Positions 9,401 through 18,188 of a stretch of DNA of 53,531 nucleotides are shown piece after piece. Below the pieces are notes generated by a model, which did not search any database, was not told the origin of the DNA, and saw nothing but the letters and a program-made list of their open reading frames with translations. The position numbers and the translations under genes are program-made. Origin of the DNA: CAYSUS01 sp964434165 (GTDB lineage Bacteria; Planctomycetota; Planctomycetia; Pirellulales; Thermoguttaceae); contig CAYSUS010000051.1 of assembly GCA_964434165.1 (NCBI GenBank), positions 1 to 53,531 on the forward strand, read 5' to 3'. Every line of letters starts with the position of its first letter. Position 1 is the first letter of the stretch.

Positions 9401-12400
9401 ACTCCGGCTCAATCGCGCGTCCATCCAGCTTCGCCCCGCCGGGCTCCAGATTCGTTCCCTCGCGACTCAAGGGAAGGGCGACGACGCTCTCTCCCGCATC
9501 AAGGATCTCCAGTTCGAACAGGGCAGTCAACTCGGTCGGGATCAGGCCCCCTGACGCGGCATCTTTGCTCAACTCGCCGCGATACGTGGCTTCGTGCAAC
9601 AGCCACCCCTGTGGCGACCTCGTCGCCTTGCGCTCACGGCGGCGCAACTCCTGATAAAGCGGCTCGGGAACCTGGTAACGATCGCCAGTGGGCCGCTGCT
9701 GGGCATCCACCGGTATGAAGACCCGGTAAAGGGGGGCGCTGACGTCGGGAAGCGGTGCCGGGCGCGCGCCGGGCGAGGCGGTATCCCGTGGGGCCGGAAC
9801 CCCGGCCGTCGGCTTGCCGGCGTCTGGAGCCACGTCCTGCCCTGCACCTTGGATAGTTGCAAGCAGCAGGAAGACGACGGCTCCCGCGACGCCGCGCCCA
9901 GCGGCGGAAGTGACTCCGCCGTCCGAACGGTCTGCGAGGCCCGTCCCTTTTGCCGCCGCGCGACGGCTCGGCAACCCGGCTCGGAGCAGCCACGCGACCA
10001 GTCCCGCCGCGACGCCCAGAAACGCGGCGGACAGCAGGGGTGCGTGAGGGCCATCGATCAAGAACGAAGTGGCGGCGAGCGCTCCCAAAGCCAGGGCGAG
10101 GAGGCGGGGCCGGGAAGCCACCCAGCAAGCAACTGACGCCGCGGCAAGGAACACCGTCCAGCCCATTGCCTTGACCGGTCCCCCGGCGATGACCCTCAGC
10201 CTTGTGGTTTCGCCGACGGGGATCTCCATGCGGGTAGCCGTCCAGCCCGGACTGTCCCCCGAACGGCAACCGAGCGTTCCGGGCTCACCCCAGGGCAATC
10301 GCGCCTGCGGGCCGCACTCCAGCCAGTTCGCCACAGGCACGAAAACCGTGTCGGACTTGGACCGGGCTGCGTGACGCAAGGCCTCGGAAAGAGGCCCAGG
10401 CCGAACCCGCCAAACGACCTCCCCTCCCAGCGGCTCCAGCGCTTTGCGATGAACTGCCGCGGTCGTTGCCGTCGTGAGGAGCGCCGCCTCATCGTCGAGC
10501 AGCACGGCCAGGTCGGCACGGCGCAACAGGTCGGCGCCTCTGCGCGTGAGGTCGTTCTCCCCGCTATCAGGCAGTGCAGACCGCGGATCGATACCCAGAT
10601 CGCCCAGCCCGTATCGGTCCACGAGCAGGGCGCAGTCAACGCCCGCAAGGGCCTCACGGCCAAGCACGTCTTTCCAGCAAGGGCGGGCGTTCTTCTCGGC
10701 GTGGTCCCGGCGGCCGAGCACTTGAAGCACCCTCGCGGCCCGGCGTTTCGCTTCCTCCCGTGGGAGGCCGGGACGGGCGATCGCAACCCAGGCCTCGACG
10801 GCCAGGGGATCGAAGCGCGGCCGGCCGGCCGGCCGGGCCAGCGGCCCGAACAGAAGCTCAACCGGCGATGCGACGCGCGGTTGGGCTCGCCAATCGGCGG
10901 CGGCCCGGGCGGCGCGGAAGCCCGGCGGAAGCCACACGGTCCATCGCGCAGACAGCGCTTCGCCGGCCGGAAGGGGAAGCGGCGCCTCAAGCTCGACCTG
11001 CCGCGTCAGCGGCTGGCCCGACGTCTGAAAGTGGATCGCGACCGTTGGAAAACGCGTGCCGGTGGAAAGCGGTACGGTCACGAAGACGTGGCCGGTGGAG
11101 TCCTCGCTTCGGCCGCTCCACCGGGCGGGAATGCCATCCACGGTGAGGGAAGTCACTTGCGAGGCCGAAACGCCGCTTGGAAGGCGGAGCGAGAACCGGT
11201 GGCTGTGCACGTTCTGAATGCGGTAGGCGGCCACATGCCGCCCTGCCCCGTCGGCCCCGAATCGGGACTGAAGCCGGCAATCCCAGACCCAGAGGTCGGC
11301 CATGCCGTCAGACCCTCCCGCCCTGCGAATCGCAATGGCCGGAATATCCTGCGGCATTGCATCGCGCATGGCATCGTAGCGATACGCGCCCAGCAGAGGG
11401 GCCGCTGGGTCGTCGGGCATGGGCTCTGGCGGGATGGGAGTCAAGCGGTGATTGGCCACGCGCACGCGGCTATCGCTCTCCTGGCGAACCTGCACCGTGG
11501 CCTTCTGGGAGGCGGCGTCGGGCACGGCCACCAGGGCCAGCGGTTCTTCATCCGACCAGGTCGAGGTGCGCTGGCCGCGGATCTCGAACGGCCCGCTCCT
11601 CGACGGCTGCAGAACGATCTCCCAGGCCTCGCACTCGGCGGGCAACCCCTCCCTGGCTTTGACTTCCGCGCTGACGCGCGTGGCCTCGAGTTGACGCGTG
11701 CGATCGTCACCCAGGCTCCACGCGATCGCCTCGCTGCGCGGGTGGGAGAGCACGACGACCACCCGATCCACGCGAGTGCTCTGGGGCGTGCAGGTCGTGC
11801 GCCAGCTCTCGGTCAGCCGATCGTGTCCCACCAGCACCTCCACCTTCGACTCGACGACGAACCTCGGCTTGCGGGCTTCGAGGGTCAGCTCGAGGCGGTC
11901 GATCGCCGTGTCGCTTTCGAAGAGAAGGCCCTCGGGCAGGTGATCGAACAAATCGAATGCGGACTGGTCGAGGCTGTCAGGGTCGATTCTTGATGGCGTA
12001 CCCGATCCCGCGGATACGATTTCCAAGGCGGCCCCGCCGGAGCGGAACTCGACGAGCTGCCTTCCAACCCGGCCGTCGGCCAGGCGCAGGGGAACGACCT
12101 CTTCCGCCCGAATCGTGGTGCCCAGGGGATACTGCAACCGCCGCGCCGCGACATCGAGAGTCACGGGTTGCGAGGCCGTCACGGGCCTGGCCAGCCGAAC
12201 GACGAGCTTGCCCGGGCCCTTGCCCACCCGTTCCACGTTCCAGTCCTCCACGGCCGCGGGCGGCCTGGAATCGACCGAATCCACCAGCCATCGTCGTGCA
12301 ACCTGGGCCTCGAACCTGAAGTGCTCGCCCTCGCCGGCGTGCAGGCGGATCCGCGCGGCCGCGGAAACGTCCCGTGGGGACAACTCGACCGACGTCCCGA

Positions 12401-13694
12401 CGTCGGCAAGCAAGGGGGGCCGCGCGCGGCCCAGCACGACCTCGACGTTCGCGTGCGGGGAGAAGGCCTGGAGTTCCACGGATTCGCCGCTCCGAGGCCC
12501 CGCCAGAGGCTCCGCCCTCGTTTGACGACAGCCTTCGGTCGTGAGTTGCTCGATCACAAGCTGGGAAGGAACCACGAGCGACAGGCTCCCCTCCTGCCAC
12601 GCAACGTCGTTGGGGCAGATCGTCGGGAGTCGCCAGGCAGATCCAATCCGCAGCGGGGCTCGCGCGGTCACGCGCAGCACGCGCCCCGTCCCATGAAGAG
12701 GCTCGGAGAGGCGCACGACGAGACGGTCCCGCGCGCCGTCGGCCCCTTCCGCGTGCACGAACGGAAGGTCTTCTTCTCCCACCCGAACGCTGATGGGCTT
12801 CAGACGGCGGTCGATCGACAGGACAAGCTCCTCCAGAGGCTCGTTGTGAACGTCGAGCTGAAACCGCGCGGAGAGTTCGAGTGCCGAAAGCCTGAAGTCA
12901 TAGACGGTAGCCTGACGCACCAAGACCAACTGACGATGCTGCGCGGAGATCTCCGCCGGCACGAGCCGCAGCCGGAGGCTGCGTCCCGCGGGGACTTCGA
13001 CGGTCCAGCGCCACGTGCCGTCATCGTTGCGGCCCCGTCGCGACACGATCGCCTCGCTGTCCGCGACCGGAGTGAGGCGATCGGGCGCGTCGAGCGTCAG
13101 TCGGTTCCGCGGGCAGACTGGCAAGGCGACCTCGAAATGGAGCACGCCCGCAGGATCGCGTCGGCCGGCAAGCGTCCAGTCAAACCGCAGACGCCCCGGC
13201 TGGCGCACGAGCACGGCGACCTGGCCGTTCGCTCCCAGTCCCAGGGCCGCGGGGCTTTCCTCGTCCGCGCCCCAGCGCGGATTGCGGATTGCCAGGCCGC
13301 ACGGTTCGAGCGAGAGCGAGGCTCTCCCTTGGCCGCGCCGAAACACCTGAAGGGTCGCTTCTCCATCGACCAATTGATCGCCGACCAGCCTGGCGCGATA
13401 CTCGGCGGAAGCCACACCCACGGCCGGTGCCACGGCAACCCCCGGTGCCGCCTCGACCAGACGCACCCGGCGCTCGAACTCGGAGGGCTCCATCGGTACG
13501 AAGCGGCCGTCGCGCCGGGGCCAGTCTTCGATGCGGTCGGCCGGGGCGTAAACCCGTATGAACCGGAGCGGGGCGTCGGCTTTGGGCGTGCCCGGTGCTG
13601 GGCTGTCCTCCGATCGCCCCGGCTCGGCGGCGGCGAGCATCGCCGCCAGGGCGGCAGCGAGGGTCAGAGCCCCTGGAATCGGTCGCCCGTGCAT
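6450..13694 (-). CDS. giant exported protein, two fused paralogous units, function unknown
   Basis: A 2414-residue protein I cannot assign to a named family. It starts with a signal peptide (MHGRPIPGALTLAAALAAML...). Residues about 30-1170 are mostly short beta-rich segments with many Arg, Val and Leu, then comes a cluster of hydrophobic helices (about 1175-1250). A second signal-like hydrophobic segment ending in IQGAGQ (about 1260-1275) is followed by another beta-rich half of about 1000 residues and more membrane helices (VALATVLGLLASLW, LLAGLLGLAWWLWL, IGWIIVVGAVI) at the C-terminus. The start of the second half (APLYRVFIPVD...G) resembles the mature start of the first (APLRFIRVYAPAD...G). 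The gene overlaps its upstream neighbour by one base (TAATG), implying translational coupling. Probable location is the membrane and periplasm. Confidence 0.75.
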   Translation of the reverse strand: MHGRPIPGALTLAAALAAMLAAAEPGRSEDSPAPGTPKADAPLRFIRVYAPADRIEDWPRRDGRFVPMEPSEFERRVRLVEAAPGVAVAPAVGVASAEYRARLVGDQLVDGEATLQVFRRGQGRASLSLEPCGLAIRNPRWGADEESPAALGLGANGQVAVLVRQPGRLRFDWTLAGRRDPAGVLHFEVALPVCPRNRLTLDAPDRLTPVADSEAIVSRRGRNDDGTWRWTVEVPAGRSLRLRLVPAEISAQHRQLVLVRQATVYDFRLSALELSARFQLDVHNEPLEELVLSIDRRLKPISVRVGEEDLPFVHAEGADGARDRLVVRLSEPLHGTGRVLRVTARAPLRIGSAWRLPTICPNDVAWQEGSLSLVVPSQLVIEQLTTEGCRQTRAEPLAGPRSGESVELQAFSPHANVEVVLGRARPPLLADVGTSVELSPRDVSAAARIRLHAGEGEHFRFEAQVARRWLVDSVDSRPPAAVEDWNVERVGKGPGKLVVRLARPVTASQPVTLDVAARRLQYPLGTTIRAEEVVPLRLADGRVGRQLVEFRSGGAALEIVSAGSGTPSRIDPDSLDQSAFDLFDHLPEGLLFESDTAIDRLELTLEARKPRFVVESKVEVLVGHDRLTESWRTTCTPQSTRVDRVVVVLSHPRSEAIAWSLGDDRTRQLEATRVSAEVKAREGLPAECEAWEIVLQPSRSGPFEIRGQRTSTWSDEEPLALVAVPDAASQKATVQVRQESDSRVRVANHRLTPIPPEPMPDDPAAPLLGAYRYDAMRDAMPQDIPAIAIRRAGGSDGMADLWVWDCRLQSRFGADGAGRHVAAYRIQNVHSHRFSLRLPSGVSASQVTSLTVDGIPARWSGRSEDSTGHVFVTVPLSTGTRFPTVAIHFQTSGQPLTRQVELEAPLPLPAGEALSARWTVWLPPGFRAARAAADWRAQPRVASPVELLFGPLARPAGRPRFDPLAVEAWVAIARPGLPREEAKRRAARVLQVLGRRDHAEKNARPCWKDVLGREALAGVDCALLVDRYGLGDLGIDPRSALPDSGENDLTRRGADLLRRADLAVLLDDEAALLTTATTAAVHRKALEPLGGEVVWRVRPGPLSEALRHAARSKSDTVFVPVANWLECGPQARLPWGEPGTLGCRSGDSPGWTATRMEIPVGETTRLRVIAGGPVKAMGWTVFLAAASVACWVASRPRLLALALGALAATSFLIDGPHAPLLSAAFLGVAAGLVAWLLRAGLPSRRAAAKGTGLADRSDGGVTSAAGRGVAGAVVFLLLATIQGAGQDVAPDAGKPTAGVPAPRDTASPGARPAPLPDVSAPLYRVFIPVDAQQRPTGDRYQVPEPLYQELRRRERKATRSPQGWLLHEATYRGELSKDAASGGLIPTELTALFELEILDAGESVVALPLSREGTNLEPGGAKLDGRAIEPEWTKDGSALLVPIPDAVRTARLQLAVRPPVRDHGASRGFDLVIPRVPRARLEFLVPVGTSGLEVPSARGAVVLEDEPSPRLVADLGPAGRLAVRWPASGDGSGPGPVRKLEQLLWLRVQPGTVVLDATFGLAALDGRLRQVRLAADPRLRLLPMEGPEAPSVRTENPREDVQILTLSYPQPIGGTQSLRTRFLLTGTSGVGSLRLPRLEVLDAEPSRRWLAVSVDPSLRTDDPDPDRASAIAVPQFLSAWGTKDGQPRFVDDLERVEGGWELVAQPRSPRVTAEYNLALGFGAKAVAVRLAADLNTSGGYSFQHRLEAPKRLDIESVSVLQEGAQRVQRWARGPDGQITVFLSAPVEGRHQLMLRGKVRGQIRGRWPVPQVRVRGADSDWSTLEVYRRPEVQVRPGKTSGLVEIEAPAVLQNGEDWGRLVRSYAFDDREPLDAEVLVTPNQAQMQATQITSLKADGETWEASVDLSVRVSRGLVDELRLEAPPSWQEPFRSDAPVSIRLVEASEGGRRQLVLRPDRAIEDEYRLRVTGRLAGTSGQNVTVPEILLREAESLKRFLVLPTQKELQPIAWETRGLHPSGIPDEFAVFAVGPDAFTAFRVVQDGFHAALKPLDAKGLAPQVRLSDIRLAWDPDQTCHGVATFYVDPAGEKQCPLTMPDGLRAVHVLVEGRAVLPRATERGDAYSVPLRSPILPQKVEVVFVGRIGRGEEPGLWRFPAPRVGNWGVRATLWRIAAPPGYSLGESEGVGRVSRLRQELYRMKAIADAMTLALESSAIDPEDLKRWHVRWASEIEACRTEVRRELSLPLKSDLHRTVRADLQAIEVNLARLAEMRGVAERDPAAAGGRTADCSELWVGTIDRSPALCRSVVHGPSDAIGLRYGSDPPVRVAPRWTAAGVVALATVLGLLASLWPAVASGLRRWPHLLAGLLGLAWWLWLQPSVIGWIIVVGAVITSIRASWRPRPRLPTLGGWRARPRAG

Positions 13695-16600
13695 TACCCG
13701 CCCCCATCCCCCGTCGAGGCGGGCGCCAGCGCCGGAGCAACTTGCGTGGAGCCTTGACTTCCGATGGCCGGGCGCAGGTACTGCGTTTGAGTCGAGTCCT
13801 GCTCCAGGCCCGCGCTGGGGGCTCCCGCGAGACGGGTGTCGCGGCGCCCAGGCAATCGTCGCTGAAGCCGCACCGCCAATAGCGATAGCACCACTCCGAC
13901 GGCCGAAGCCTGAGTCAACAGGATCGCGGATTCGGGGTGGAGGACCGCACCGGCCGTCAGGCCCACCGCGACGGCCAGAAGCGCTACCGGGTGCCGAAAC
14001 GCCCGAACGTAGATGACCGCCAGGCCCAAGCCCAGAGCTGACAACGAGGCAATCAGCACGATCAAAGATCGCCCCACCGTCTCGACCTCTGCCCCGGGGG
14101 GAGACCCCATTGTGCTGAAGACGTAGCAATTCACGCCTTTGAGGTCCGGACCGGTGTCCGCCGCGCCGCCGACCCAGGCCACCAGCTCGGACTGGCTCCA
14201 CAGGGGAAGGCGTCCGAAGAACAGCCCGTTCCATCCCCAGCGGAACTCGCGCGTGAAACCGGGGGCGGAAACCATCAAGTGCTCGTTACGCGGAAGCACG
14301 AGCTGCCAATACAGCCGTCGCACCCACACGTCGCGCCCCAGGCGCGGGAAGTCGAGGTCCAGCGTCCCGCGCGCAGGGCGGCCAGCCCGGAAATGATAAC
14401 TCAGCTCGACCACCACGGATCGTGGCGACCCCGAGGAGGGCATGGGCACCGTCACGCGCCCCGCCGGCTCCACCTGGAACGCAATCGGACTGCCGTCCAC
14501 GGTCACCTGCATCTCCGCCAGCGCGGCGCCTTCCGGCATCATCAGCTCCAACGCGTCGCGACTGGTGGTCAGTCGATACCACGCGCGGTCCTGGCGGGCC
14601 GACGCGCCGAGCCATGTCTGCACCAGGCCCCGCTGCACGATGGTCGTGCCCACCCCGGGGGTGTCCTCCAAGTGGACCGCGAGCACGAGAATCTCGTCTT
14701 CCGGCGGTTCCGTCGCCGTCAGTGTCAGCCGGCGCCCCTGACCTGCACGATCGGGCCCGCTCTCGGTCATCGTCCAGAGCGTATCCCGGGGCTTCGCCTC
14801 AATTCCTTCCCCGGCGCTGACCGAGAGACTCGCCGCGGTGAGCTCGCCGTCATTCGGAAGCACCAGATACACGGTTCGCAGGACGCTCTGATTCGGCTCG
14901 AGCCTTTCGGCAGCAAGTCGATATCGAACCGACAGATTGCACGGGCCGATCCGCGGCTGGGGCAGGACGACGGACATCAACACGGGGCCGGGGTCCTCCT
15001 CGGCCTCGCCGCCGGTGGGCAGCGGGGCGGCTGGAACGGCCTGGCCATCGACGCTGAACTGGAGACCCTCAGCCTCGGCGACTGGACGCGGGACGCGGAC
15101 CGTCAGCGCTCCGAGCATTTCGTAAGCGATGGTGTATCCAAGCTTCTGCTCGACCTGGATCGAATCCCTTTCGATCCGGACCTGGCCGGCGGCCTGGACA
15201 TGCACTTCCCGCTCGTGCACCTGGAAGCCACAGGCGAAGACGGCGTCGCGCGAGTCGCCGCGGTAGGCCAGCGGAGCTTGCTGGCGCCGCGGAAGCTGCG
15301 TCTGCGGGGGCAGAGGCTGGCGCGTCAAACCAGCCATCGCCTCTTCGTCCGGAAGCAGCTCGACGTTGTCCTCCGGAAGAACAACCACCGAGGGTGGCAG
15401 GGCCACCACGGAAGGCCTTCCGCTGGACTCAACCTCGAACGCCCTGGGCAGCGAAAGCGACAGTGCCGACGCCCCGGGAGGGATCGGCTGGCGGGCGCGC
15501 AACGCGATTTCGATCCGGCCGATCGTCGGCTGCTTCAGCGGAATCCGGACCTGCCCGGACTCCGCAGAGGGCAAAAGGTCGGCGAGCACCGGGTTGTCCG
15601 GGTCGATGTCCTCAACTTCCCATCCAGGCGCCGTCAGACCCAGGCGCGAGACCTTAGCTCCTCGAATGGTGTAGACCAGGCGGGCCTCCAGGCGGGCCTC
15701 CGTAGCCCCCACGAAGAGCCGATACTCGGGCTCGACGCTCACCCGAGTCTTCTTCGGCGTTGGCCGGGACTTCAGCGAAAAAGGCTGCCCCAGAAAACGG
15801 AACCCCGCGACCAGCCCCTCGACCCTAAGGCCCTCGGGCAGGTTGTCCGTGCGGCGTACCGACGGCGAGGACTCCCACTCCATGTGCCAGTCGCCGAGCG
15901 CCGCCACGGCAACGTGCCCTCGATGCCTTGTCGCTCCCGCAACTTCGAAACCGCCAAGCTCGACCCACGCGTCCGGCTTCTCCGGATCGCAGTCCCGCAC
16001 GAAGGTGATCTCGGCCCGTTGCTCCGACGCCTTAGCAGGGAACGCCAAACGGACCTTTCCCGGTTCCGTCTCTTCCAGGGTGAATCCCGTTTGCGGCGTG
16101 GACTGGATCTGGGCGCCCTCCGGCAGACACACGACCACCTCGTCCAGTGGCGATCTGGCGTCGTGCAGCCTGATCGCGAGCCGCGTCGTGACTCGGGGTC
16201 CCTCCAGTCGCACGGTGGCCTCGCTTTCGGCCTCAAAGATGACGGGGGTGGCCGGCTTCGGCGCCCCCGATGGCCTCCAGACCATTTCGAGGTCGCCCCC
16301 GACCCCCAGCGCGCGGATTTCCGACGAGTCCTTGCCCACCGGCGCCGTGGAGACCAGCGTGGCAGGCTCAACGGCCGTGGCCTCGACGTCCTTCATGGGC
16401 ACGGTGAGCTTCATTTCGGAAATCGTGGCCTGGGGCGTTCGGAGGCGCAGCCGCGCCTCCTCTCCGATTCGGCGAAGCGGAACAAGAACGTGAAGCGTCA
16501 GCTTGTGGAGTGCCTCGGGCTCGCCGTCCAGCCACAATACGTAACCGCCGGTTTCCGCGTCCAGATGAAGCAGGTGTTTGCCCGGCCCCTCGTAGTCCTC

Positions 16601-17017
16601 GCTCCGCAGAACCGCCTGCTCAAGGCGCAGCGGCACGCGCGTCTTCCCGTGGCGGGCCAGAACGCGGAGCTCCACGTCCATTTCCACGTGTTCTTCAGCA
16701 ACCTTCCCACTGACCACCATCCGCTGAATGCTGTGCCCCGGCGACTCGCTCTTCTCCTGCAGCCGGTGCTTCAGTTCGTACAGTTCGCGGAACTCCTCGA
16801 AGGTGAAACCCGAGACCGGCTGGAGATTGCCATCCTTGTCCCGCAGCAGGAAAAGCGGCGGCTTGTACTCCTGGACCCCGCCCGGCGGGACCGGGCTGGC
16901 CTGTCCCGGCTTGCTCGCGGGCTCGTCCGCGCTCTGACCCAACGCCCGGACACTCCCTCCCCCCAATGCGAGCAGGGTTGCACAACATGCAATCAGCCGA
17001 GCAAGGCTGCCAAGCAA
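13694..17017 (-). CDS. large exported membrane-anchored protein, function unknown
   Basis: A 1107-residue protein with a signal peptide (LARLIACCATLLALGGGSVRALG), a mature start PPLFLLRDKDG followed by FTFEEFRELYELKHRLQEK, about 900 residues of beta-rich sequence, and hydrophobic helices near residues 1000-1060 (SLIVLIASLSALGLGLAVIYV, VALLAVAVGLTAGAVL, LLTQASAVGVVLSLLAV), then a low-complexity tail. The layout (signal peptide, beta-rich body, C-terminal membrane segments) is the same as each half of the 2414-residue protein encoded downstream, with which it overlaps by one base. No ATG is available: the likely start is TTG at 17017 with AAGGG about 9 bases upstream, or CTG at 17023; a stop codon lies shortly before these. 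I do not recognise the family; homologues would be expected in other planctomycetes. Confidence 0.75.
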   Translation of the reverse strand: MLGSLARLIACCATLLALGGGSVRALGQSADEPASKPGQASPVPPGGVQEYKPPLFLLRDKDGNLQPVSGFTFEEFRELYELKHRLQEKSESPGHSIQRMVVSGKVAEEHVEMDVELRVLARHGKTRVPLRLEQAVLRSEDYEGPGKHLLHLDAETGGYVLWLDGEPEALHKLTLHVLVPLRRIGEEARLRLRTPQATISEMKLTVPMKDVEATAVEPATLVSTAPVGKDSSEIRALGVGGDLEMVWRPSGAPKPATPVIFEAESEATVRLEGPRVTTRLAIRLHDARSPLDEVVVCLPEGAQIQSTPQTGFTLEETEPGKVRLAFPAKASEQRAEITFVRDCDPEKPDAWVELGGFEVAGATRHRGHVAVAALGDWHMEWESSPSVRRTDNLPEGLRVEGLVAGFRFLGQPFSLKSRPTPKKTRVSVEPEYRLFVGATEARLEARLVYTIRGAKVSRLGLTAPGWEVEDIDPDNPVLADLLPSAESGQVRIPLKQPTIGRIEIALRARQPIPPGASALSLSLPRAFEVESSGRPSVVALPPSVVVLPEDNVELLPDEEAMAGLTRQPLPPQTQLPRRQQAPLAYRGDSRDAVFACGFQVHEREVHVQAAGQVRIERDSIQVEQKLGYTIAYEMLGALTVRVPRPVAEAEGLQFSVDGQAVPAAPLPTGGEAEEDPGPVLMSVVLPQPRIGPCNLSVRYRLAAERLEPNQSVLRTVYLVLPNDGELTAASLSVSAGEGIEAKPRDTLWTMTESGPDRAGQGRRLTLTATEPPEDEILVLAVHLEDTPGVGTTIVQRGLVQTWLGASARQDRAWYRLTTSRDALELMMPEGAALAEMQVTVDGSPIAFQVEPAGRVTVPMPSSGSPRSVVVELSYHFRAGRPARGTLDLDFPRLGRDVWVRRLYWQLVLPRNEHLMVSAPGFTREFRWGWNGLFFGRLPLWSQSELVAWVGGAADTGPDLKGVNCYVFSTMGSPPGAEVETVGRSLIVLIASLSALGLGLAVIYVRAFRHPVALLAVAVGLTAGAVLHPESAILLTQASAVGVVLSLLAVRLQRRLPGRRDTRLAGAPSAGLEQDSTQTQYLRPAIGSQGSTQVAPALAPASTGDGGG

Positions 17018-17588
17018 GGCCAGGGTCCCTTGCGACGAGTTGTTGGTAAGGATTCCGAGCTCTTACCGGTGGCGGGCCGAGACCGCGGCCCGAGAGAAAC
17101 ACGGCTCCCATTCAGCCGACTACGGAACGCGAGGGGGCCCGGGCCGTCTGTCTCGCGCAAGCGCCCCCCTTTTGGCGACCGTTTCAGCCAAAAAGGGACC
17201 CAGGATCTCCTTCCGTCCCACTGCCGGGCTACGGGATGTGCACCATTCCAGTTTAATCGCCGGACGGCTTTTCCGAAACCTTGTATCGCCCCAGATGGGG
17301 CCTCGTCGTGCGATCCATCGCCCTTCGCCCCCCTCGCTGGAGGCCTGCCCCGCTGCGCTGCCGACCATCGCCGGTCGGCGTGCGGGCCGCCGCCCACCCC
17401 TGCTGCGCCTCCGCCAAGCCCCCTCCACGCGCCGCAACCACCACCCCCACGCTGCCGAAGGCACAACGCAATCGACTCCACGGCGCCGCACTCGCAGCCC
17501 CGGTTGGCAACGATGGGCGGTCCGCTACGATGGACGCGGCTTCTCCTTCCCTTCCACGCGCCGCGGCTGCGCCGCTAGCACTCCGGCC
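17018..17588. other. 571-base divergent intergenic region
   Basis: It separates the giant envelope genes (minus strand) from the thioesterase gene (plus strand). An open frame runs through much of it on the plus strand, in frame with the thioesterase, but its translation is Arg/Pro/Ala-rich and has no family similarity, so I treat it as non-coding. No RNA or clear promoter box is visible. Confidence 0.5.
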
Positions 17589-17999
17589 ATGATCACCGAG
17601 CACGAGATCGAGATTCGCGTTCGCTACAACGAGACCGACCCCGGCGGATACCTGCACCACGCGAACTACCTCGTGTACTTCGAGATGGGCCGCACCGAAC
17701 TGCTCCGGGCGGCCGGCGGCAACTACCGCGCGCTCGAAGGACAGGGGCTGTTCATCGTGGTCGTCAAGGCGGAATGCCGGTACCGCCGTCCCGCCAGGTA
17801 CGACGACCTTCTCCGCCTGCAAACCCGCGTGGTCCGCGTCACCCGGGCCAAGATCGAGCACGAGTATCACCTCCACCGAGGCGGTGAGCTGCTGGCCGAC
17901 GGCCGCGTCACGCTGGCTGTCGTGGATCGGGAGGGCAAGCTGCAACCCGTGCCTGACGAGCTGCACGTGGAGCCGCCGTCAGCGTCGGGCCGTATCTGA
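17589..17999 (+). CDS. YbgC/FadM-family acyl-CoA thioesterase (hot-dog fold)
   Basis: A 136-residue single hot-dog domain, typical of the 4-hydroxybenzoyl-CoA thioesterase-like family that hydrolyses acyl-CoA or acyl-carrier-protein thioesters in the cytoplasm. The family signature is RVRYNETDPGGYLHHANYL (residues 9-27), with Asp17 in the catalytic position of YbgC, followed by the helix YFEMGRTELLRAAG (29-42). The second half shows the expected strand pattern (ECRYRRPARYDD, IEHEYHLHRGGELLADGRVTLAVVD in pieces). ATG 17589 starts directly before the first strand; longer in-frame starts add unrelated sequence. Neighbours give no pathway: giant envelope genes lie upstream on the other strand, and an exported PQQ-type protein downstream. 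Confidence 0.85.
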   Translation: MITEHEIEIRVRYNETDPGGYLHHANYLVYFEMGRTELLRAAGGNYRALEGQGLFIVVVKAECRYRRPARYDDLLRLQTRVVRVTRAKIEHEYHLHRGGELLADGRVTLAVVDREGKLQPVPDELHVEPPSASGRI

Positions 18000-18188
18000 C
18001 GTGCCGCAATTGCAGGGACCTGACGGTGGCCAAGCGCTTGCGCCCACTATCGAGGGGTGCGATCAGTGCGATCCCCAGTTCGCGCTATCGACCGGACTGA
18101 ATCGCCGGCCGTGCAGTGCTAGAATCGGGCGCAGGTTTTCTTTCCGGGTCCCGCCCCTTGCACCTTCCCTTAATCGACCAGTCCCGCC

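Noticed and set aside
12168..13757. Plus-strand frame of about 529 codons opposite the giant gene
   Set aside because: It is a shadow frame in high-GC DNA; the minus strand has the signal peptide, coupled start and beta-rich exported protein.
17040..17588. In-frame N-terminal extension of the thioesterase
   Set aside because: The added residues are Arg/Pro/Ala-rich and the hot-dog domain is complete from 17589.
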